Part shown: positions 57,887 to 64,000 of the stretch, piece after piece
Layout of the letters: each line of letters begins with the position of its first letter
How positions within the stretch are numbered: the first letter of the stretch is position 1
DNA from: Tanypteryx hageni
Taxonomy: Eukaryota > Arthropoda > Insecta > Odonata > Petaluridae
Length of the DNA stretch: 64,000 nucleotides
Direction: 5' to 3'
NCBI GenBank assembly: GCA_028673005.1
Contig: CM054117.1
Coordinates: 30,104,561-30,168,560, forward strand
Notes under the pieces: model-generated
Seen by the model: only the letters and a program-made list of their open reading frames with translations
Told to the model about the DNA's origin: nothing
Databases searched by the model: none
Position numbers and translations under genes: made by a program

Positions 57887-60103
57887 CACTCGAGCCGTTT
57901 AAAGAAGTCCGATGACAGCTAGAAGGGTCGAGGGAGGAGGAGGGCAAAGGGGGCAACGTAAGGGGCTTCTTCCGCGATTTCTATTATTAGCAGAGTTTAC
58001 CTGCCAAACCTCTTATCCCCTAAAAACATGAGAGGACGAGTTAAAGCCTAACTCAAAACTTGTTATTATTGCTGCTTCAAAGAACCAATAAGCACGCATA
58101 ATTAATATTTATTTCCACATTACCAAAAAATTATAAACAACACATATAAATCAATTTTAGTAGACATTTATTCTTTCAAATAATATTATCAGAATTAACA
58201 TTTTTTAAATTATTAATTATTCCAGGGGATATATTCCTTCTAACCGTGTTGAAGCCGAGGATTCTTTTAACGATCTGAAATGCAGAACAATAAGTTATTA
58301 AAAAAACGTAACATTAAATTTTGTATATTTTTAAAAGTTGATCAGAAGGGATGCATCTGAATCGTCTGACAAGCCGGATTCGTCGTCCGTGTTTCCCATG
58401 TCTGAGCTGCTATCACTGCCGCTGTTCAGATCTATGATCAATTTCTCCACATGGGTTTCCACTATGCCATCGATTTTAATTGCCTCATCAATAATGGACG
58501 AAACTTTACAGACTACACTTTTCCAATTCATTGGGGTCACATTTGAGATGGCTTCTTGAGTCAGCTTCATCACATCGCTAATTCTGAAGGTTTTGTTGCG
58601 CTCGGCAACAAAACCTTGGACTTGCGCCCAAATCATTTCAATAGCATTGAAGTGGCAGTGATATGGTGGGATTCGTAAAACTTTGTGACCATGTTCCTTT
58701 GCTATCTCGTCAATTTCATACATAGGGAAACGGGGCTGATAGAATTTGGCTAATGTTAATAGCTCCATTTTGTTCATTCCCGGTTCCAATTCCGGGAAAT
58801 TTTTTCTTTTTAACCAGTCAATGATATCCCCTTTCAGCCATTTGCACGTGGGAGCTTTATTAATTCTTATGCTGTGGTAGGGGGCGTTGTCCATTATAAT
58901 TGTGCTGTTAGGCTTGATTTTGGGCAATAGTTGGTCAATGAACAACTTCCTAAAAGTCTCATTCGTCATCTCTTGATGGTAGTCTCCCGAATTCTTGCTA
59001 GCTTTAAAAAGATGAGTGCAGTTTGGCACAAAACCTTCCGAAGTCCCAGCATGCAATAAAATCAATCGAGCACCCTTGCCCACAGGGGCTGGCATGGTTC
59101 CTTTTGCCGTTTCATCCATCCAAATCACACTTTTAGAATGACCAGCATTCACCCATGTCTCATCCAGCCATACCACATCATCTAAATTCACTTTAGATAT
59201 TTCTCTGAGAAATTTTCCTCGCCATGCCACAATGTACCCCCTTTTCCATTAAAAGTTTCCTGTTTCCTGAAAACTTTTTCCACCTAAACCCAATTTTTCT
59301 CACCACAATACGTGGACTTGTTCGCCCACCCTCGAAAAGATCTGCTTCCTTCAAGGAGTGCAAAAGTTTATTTATTGTTGGATACTCCTTTCTCTCATAA
59401 TACGAATAAATATGCCTTCGAATCACTTCCTCATTGAAGTTGTCAATGACTGTCTTTGGGCATTTTCTAGGTCTTTTTTTCCTGGGTGTACTTAAGACAG
59501 CAGTCGGCTCCTTCTTGCCATTGCTGTCCCCGTGTTTTTCTTTTAGAATTCTCGACACCGTTTTTGTGCTGACTCCACATGCCTTTGCTGTTCTCTCCAT
59601 CACTCTTGTTATAGGAATGGATGAGCCACCGCTGATTTTTTCTTCCTCAAAGTATTCATAAATACTCACGATAGTTTCATGAGTTTGTGAGCTCAATGTC
59701 AATCCACGACCATGTTTTTTCCCACTCATCCTGGTTTTTTCTCCCTTGGAGCCCTCCTGACTAACTTCGAAAAAATTATCTCAAAATTATGGACTAAATC
59801 ACATGTGATAACTGCATAAACCAGACTCGGAGAGTACTTGGTATGCTCTGGCACAAACTTCGCAAAGACGAGAGACAAAAACTTCCTAAAAAACCTGAAA
59901 ACTTCTAACACCATACACGGAGGACGAATGCACGGAAACTCAGATAGAGACTGGAAAATGAGAGGCGACCCGACAACACTGGACGGGTTTGCAAGGGAAG
60001 GGATTACCGTACGGCCACTGTCATTGGTTGATGCTCATGGAAGCACTTCCCTCACCCCCTCATTCATGGAGCTGTCATCGGACTTCTTTCGCCGACTCGA
60101 CTG
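57887..60103 (-). mobile_element. TA-flanked Tc1/mariner-type element
   Basis: Flanked by TA (57885-57886 and 60104-60105). The left end is CACTCGAGCCG, the right end inward CAGTCGAGTCG, and both continue into GAAGTCCGATGACAGCT; about 28 of 34 terminal positions agree. Length 2217 bp. It splits the reverse transcriptase of the LINE at its GVPQGSVL block, and the frame matches across the site with one TA removed. It encodes a single transposase on the minus strand. Confidence 0.9.
58331..59729 (-). pseudogene. IS630/Tc1/mariner transposase, DD~83E type, one frameshift
   Basis: 59193-59729 starts at MSGKKHGRG and carries an HTH region (ACGVSTKTVSRILKEKHG). 58331-59230 continues with VVWLDETWVNAGHS (first Asp), TIIMDNAPYHS (second Asp) and PPYHCHFNAIEMIWAQVQG (Glu). 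I count 83 residues between the second Asp and the Glu, much more than the 34 of classic Tc1/mariner. The C-terminus is Ser/Asp-rich and acidic. The two frames join across a run of five C at 59234-59238 (plus strand), where a single-base change restores continuity, so damage may be one indel or a sequencing error. Expected full length is about 465 residues. Confidence 0.85.
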
Positions 60104-60105
60104 TA

Positions 60106-61215
60106 GGACTGATCCCTGAGGAACTCCGTTTTTGATGGTAAAAGGTCTTGTTAATGTGGATCCTATTATCACCCTAGCTACTTGGTTTGATAAAAATTTT
60201 TTAATATAAATACGTAGATTTCCTCTAAAACCCCAGTCATATAATGTGCTTAGAATTTTGTATCTCCATGTGGTGTCATGCTTTTTTGAGATAGAAAAAG
60301 AGCACCACAACATGTTGGTGGAGTAGAAAGGCCTCCTGGATGAAATTTTTTATCCTCACCAGATGATCAATAGTAGATCTGTTGCACCTGAAGCCACAAT
60401 AAATATTTGAGAGGTTATGTCTTTCCAGGAACCAATATAACCGCCGATTAACCATTCTCTCTAAGATTTTACACAAGCAGCAAGTAACTAGATGGCAAGA
60501 GCTTGTCCTTTCCATTTTGGGATAGGTATTATTATTGATACTCGCCACTCATCAGGAAACACTCATTCTGCCCACATTTGGTTCATGGTGTTTAGAAGCT
60601 CCCTTTTTACCAACAGACAGATTTTTCATAAAACCGTTGTGTATGTCGTCAACACCTGGCAAGGTATCTTTAGACTTCCTTATTGCTGATTCTAGTTCCC
60701 ACATGGAAAAAGGATCATTGTAGGGAGTTCTTTTATTTCCCAAGTTAAAATCCATTGTCCTTGCCTCTGTTTCTTGCTGGATCGCCTTGAAGGAGTCAGG
60801 GTATTTATTCGTACTACTTGTGTCAAAATAGTACTTGCCAAAACCACCTGTTGAGCTTTCGATCTGTTGTCGGAATGCTGCCAGATTTGTTGCCATGGGA
60901 TATTTATTAAAAATCCGTAGTGCTCTTCTCCGGTTTTTAATAGTGGTGGCACATTCATCATTCCACCATGGAACTGGCAGGAGATGAGATTTTCCTGATG
61001 ATTTGGGGATTCTTCTACTAGCAGCAGTTATAGTAGCTTCTGTAAAGCATTTTATATTACTCAGAGCATTATGACTAGCACCAAAATTAAAATTTATATC
61101 ATTTTAAAAATTTGCCCAGTTAGCCTTCCTTAAAACCCATTTTTGGGAATAAATGAAGTTGTTCACTGGATCTTGTTTTGCGAGAAAAAGGGGAAAGTGA
61201 TCACCTCCACAGAGA
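60106..61215 (-). pseudogene. LINE segment 1: end of endonuclease and RT fingers
   Basis: Minus-strand blocks: GGDHFP near 61190 (end of the apurinic endonuclease domain), KWVLRKANWANF, then VPWWNDECATTIKNRRRALR near 60920-60970. Next are FSMWELESAIRKSKDTLPGVD (RT block before the fingers), CLCKILERMVNRRLYWFLER, and FRCNRSTIDHLVRI. IKNGVPQGSVL ends at the TA target of the inserted element. Several frame changes separate the blocks. Nothing recognisable as LINE lies beyond 61215, so the copy is 5'-truncated. Confidence 0.8.
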
Positions 61216-62000
61216 TCTCGGTAGACGGACAGAGAGAATATTTATTTAGTTTTCATTATTGCTTAATTTGTTTCGTTTTGATATTGCATTTTCATACTCA
61301 TTATTTTCTTTTCCATTTTTATTTAATTTATTATTAACATGGATACCGATCCTACCACTTCAAAGTCATTTTTAACTTTTACTAATATGATGTGATCAAA
61401 TATTCATCATTTATTCTTAAAAAATTGATCAAAATCCTAGTCAAGAAACAAAATATGTGCCTGTTATTTGTAAGGAAGGACAATCTGGCCAAAAAAGAAA
61501 GTGGATTAGAAAATACCAGTGGCTGAACATTTGGCCTCCAAGTGCTAGGGTTTAGATGGCCAAACTGTCAAGCTGAATCCCCAGGTGATTCATTTCTTCT
61601 TCACTTTCCCTCCCCTTAAACGTCTTCCCCTATAACACATGGCAGTTCGTGCATTTAGGGGCCATAAGCTTTCAAAACACCTATACAATCTGTGCTGTAA
61701 ATGTTTTGGCAGCAGCAGAATCCCTTTGTGTGACAATCCTTTTGTCATTGAAATGGTTTGTTACAAATTGTTTCTTATAAAATGAATTTTTAAATGTATT
61801 TTTGAAATTAAGACTATTAATTGCATTCCGGATTGTAAATTTGCAATAAAAATACAATTATTTTATCTTGTTTCATTTATTTAAAAAAAACATCGATTAA
61901 ACGTGTAATTATACTTCCTATGGTTCTATGAAAAATCAGTCATTTTGTCCTGCATCAATTTGCCATGCTTAGTTTGTCGCGCATCAATGCATCACACGGC
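61216..62000. other. No supported gene
   Basis: AT-rich. Nothing recognisable. Confidence 0.4.
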
Positions 62001-62004
62001 AAAC

Positions 62005-62240
62005 TCACTGGCAGGGTCATATTGCTAGAAGAAATTATCAGCGTTGGACATCTAGTGTCATAGAATGGATCCCAAGAAACATTAAGGGACCAAAAAGAAG
62101 ACCGAAAGACAGATGGGAGTGAGTTTGTGAAGTTCTTAGGGCCAACTTGGAGGAGGGAGGCTGCTGATAGGGAAAACTGAAAGAGTAGGGGAGGACTTCA
62201 TCCATCAATGGATTGAAAAAGGCAGATGATGATATAGCTG
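62005..62240 (+). pseudogene. LINE C-terminal tail fragment
   Basis: In one frame, HIARRNYQRWTSSVIEWIPRN then KGPKRRPKDRWE, ending in a stop. In shifted frames follow WRREAADREN and GEDFIHQWIEKGR. This is the C-terminal tail seen in RTE/CR1-type endonuclease-reverse transcriptases (similar in role to the tail at 39600-39830). Only this tail is present and it is broken. Confidence 0.55.
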
Positions 62241-63504
62241 CTTGTAGTATATGTATTTTTTCCAGTTTTAACTTGAACTGATTAGTACAAGCTCTCAATC
62301 ATATTTTCTCATGACTTGTCCAATATATGTATTTGCAAATCTGTGCACCAATAAAATTATTATTATCCTCAGTGTTAATACATAATTTTTTGATAAAAAT
62401 GCACTACTCATATAGATATATTGTAAAAGTTTAGGAATCATTTATATGAGTTTAGAAAATCCAAAGGGCCGGGTGGGTATCATGCAGCTTTATATTTACA
62501 TTGATTAAATATGGAGGTTAGCATCTATACAGTACTATAAAAATCTGACTTTATCCATAAGTATACCATATTAATTATTATATCCTAACTAAAGTCGCAC
62601 TTTGAAAAGATGCTCATTTTTCAGTGGGGAAAGTGACTAATGCCACATCCTTTTCATAGCTTAGATTTAAATATTTTAATGGTAATATATATTGATATTT
62701 TCAATATATTTATTACTAGTAAATGTTGTTTATATTACTTATTTATTACAAATTAGAGATATTTACGTACAAATTTTTATAAAATTTTAATTTTTTATAA
62801 GAACTCATTTCCAATAAAAAAACTCAAAATATGTCTATAAAAAAATGTTAATTTTTATCAAAACCTTGTAAACTTTTCTGTTGAGCATACATAAGCATTA
62901 GGATTAGTACAATCAACTTTTTAAATTCTGTTAAAGAACGGATTGACTCTCCACCAGCTGCAAGTTAATGAAAAGTTTGCACCCAGTTAAGGAATTAATA
63001 ATTCTGAAAGGACCAGTGATTGCAATTTCTCTGTTAATCACCGACTTGAAAAAAATTATCGAATTCCATTCAGAAAACCATTAAAATTACCAGTGACTTA
63101 ATAATTATTCAACCTAATCTCTTCCAAACATGTTACTTCAGAAAACATTTTTGCTCAATTTAAGTTGGTACAGCTACTTGAGGTTTTTTTGTAAATCAAG
63201 AAAATTAAAAATTCTACAAAACATACAGCATTCATGAATAAAACAAACGATGTCTTTGTTGGTTTAAATTACATCTCAGAAATGTTTTATCCAAATGAAG
63301 GCCAGCAAGAAAAATAATAATCAATCATTCTTTGCTAATATTAAACATGCTATTATATACAACCAGCACAAATTGAAGAATAATGATAAATTATTCCTCT
63401 AAATACAATTCATGGCAGTGAAGTATAAAGAAATTCAAATACAGCATAATAAAAAATAAATATTCAAAAATTATTTATATACCAACGATGACTTATACTA
63501 GCCT
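62241..63504. other. AT-rich, probable 3' flank of the Dna2-like gene
   Basis: No coding signal. On the minus strand just past the stop at 63505 the sequence is AT-rich. An AATAAA overlaps the stop codon and AATAAT-type words follow within 50 bp, possible poly(A) signals. Confidence 0.3.
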
Positions 63505-63717
63505 TCATTTATTTAATGACTTAAATATTTTGTGCCAATTGAATCCATTCTTGCCATCACAAATACTGACTACATTCTCCTCAGGGAAAGCATTAATGAA
63601 ATTGTTCAGAACTTTATAGGTTTTCAATTTCTCCCCATTTCCAATGCAAATTAATTTATATTTTGCTCTAGTTATAGCAACAGTCAGCCGATGCTTGTCA
63701 CTCAATATTTCTAGGTC
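63505..63717 (-). CDS. DNA2: Last coding exon of a Dna2-type helicase/nuclease
   Basis: Minus-strand frame DLEILSDKHRLTVAITRAKY, then KLICIGNGEKLKTYKVLNNF and ~30 more residues to a TGA stop at 63505-63507. VAITRAK(H/Y)KL is helicase motif VI of superfamily 1B. The wording HRLTVAITRAK..LI.IG, followed by a ~50-residue tail, fits the C-terminus of Dna2, the nuclear/mitochondrial enzyme that trims 5' flaps and resects DNA ends. The exon starts at 63717, right after a clear 3' splice site (polypyrimidine TTCTTCTTTTCAG, minus strand). No further exon is visible to the window edge, so the intron is at least 280 bp. A related UPF1-like helicase is the main alternative. It is partial: motif VI and tail only. 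Confidence 0.75.
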   Translation of the reverse strand, partial: DLEILSDKHRLTVAITRAKYKLICIGNGEKLKTYKVLNNFINAFPEENVVSICDGKNGFNWHKIFKSLNK

Positions 63718-64000
63718 CTGAAAAGAAGAATATCATATTTTCAATTCAACAATATAACATCCTATGGTATGAACAACATAATAAAAATATTTTACAAAGC
63801 TTAACTAATAATTTAATTCTAATGAAAAAGTATTTTGAGGCATTTTCTTGCAAAATATTTTTAGCTACAATTAATGAAAATTCATTATTTAAAATTTTGG
63901 GCATAATCTGTATTGTTTGTGAGAGATTTCACTCCAATTATAGATTTTATTAATGTTTCTCCTCAGAATGCAGTTTGATTGTCTGTCAAGTTGTAAAAGT
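63718..64000 (-). other. Intron of the Dna2-like gene (partial)
   Basis: AT-rich on both strands. It ends at the 3' splice site CAG (63718-63720) preceded by a pyrimidine tract. The 5' splice site lies outside the window. Confidence 0.6.

Larger units (their letters stand above)
52131..61215 (-). mobile_element. Minus-strand LINE broken by two DNA transposons
   Basis: Three collinear coding blocks (60106-61215, 56921-57884, 52131-52923) read end of endonuclease, reverse transcriptase, RNase H and a Cys-rich tail in order on the minus strand. The gaps are filled by a TA-flanked element (57887-60103) and a hAT element (52924-56912). Removing either leaves contiguous LINE sequence. The 5' part (ORF1 and most of the endonuclease) is missing. 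RNase H after RT points to the I/R1/LOA/Jockey group. Confidence 0.85.

Noticed and set aside
59838..60119. 93-residue plus-strand frame near the right end of the TA-flanked element
   Set aside because: It runs across the terminal repeat and into the LINE, and the opposite strand carries the real coding sequence.

Overview
The window looks like a repeat-dense stretch of a large arthropod (probably insect) genome. It is AT-rich, with a few GC/CpG-rich islands, and nearly every recognisable coding remnant comes from a transposable element: piggyBac, hAT, Tc1/mariner-type, non-LTR retrotransposons, Penelope-like terminal repeats and Helitron-like repeats. The species cannot be fixed from the sequence. 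The only convincing host gene piece is the last coding exon of a Dna2-type helicase/nuclease at the far right on the minus strand (63505-63717), with its 3' splice site. Almost everything to its left would be intergenic DNA downstream of that gene.

Left part (1-14 kb): a Helitron-like composite of three ~780-bp direct copies plus one inverted copy (340-3363) sits inside an older dispersed repeat whose paralogue lies at 10.87-11.12 kb without the insertion. Next come ~160-bp tandem repeats (5.2-6.05 kb), a long foldback (6.4-6.53 kb), a decayed LINE (6.6-8.1 kb), a tRNA-like relic (9.9-10.0 kb), and a decayed piggyBac split by a MITE (11.1-13.56 kb).

Middle (14-37 kb): mostly non-coding, with GC/CpG-rich islands (about 14.5-15.2, 29.2-29.85, 30.7-31.2 and 33.05-34.1 kb), some carrying TATA-box-like sequences. 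Also here are a hAT fragment (16.4-17.3 kb), an inverted mariner-type pair enclosing a GA-rich minisatellite (20.9-22.3 kb), a TA-flanked MITE (29.96-30.66 kb), a short hAT MITE (31.6-31.8 kb) and several Penelope-like terminal repeats.

Right part (37-64 kb): a second piggyBac with both TTAA-flanked ends (37332-41377) is interrupted by a (TA)n-bounded block holding part of a LINE. After a field of MITEs and SINEs (41-50 kb) comes the clearest nested structure: a minus-strand LINE (RT, RNase H, zinc-knuckle tail; 61.2 down to 52.1 kb) broken by a hAT element with a perfect 8-bp target duplication (52924-56912) and by a TA-flanked Tc1/mariner-type element (57887-60103) with a nearly intact transposase of the DD~83E type.

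The most interesting signal is that five scattered Penelope-like repeats (19.5, 26.4, 35.4, 40.0 and 51.3 kb) share a hammerhead-ribozyme-like core. Their stem I sequences differ between families yet stay complementary, and their stem III is a short self-complementary palindrome. No CRISPR, rRNA or credible functional tRNA gene is seen.
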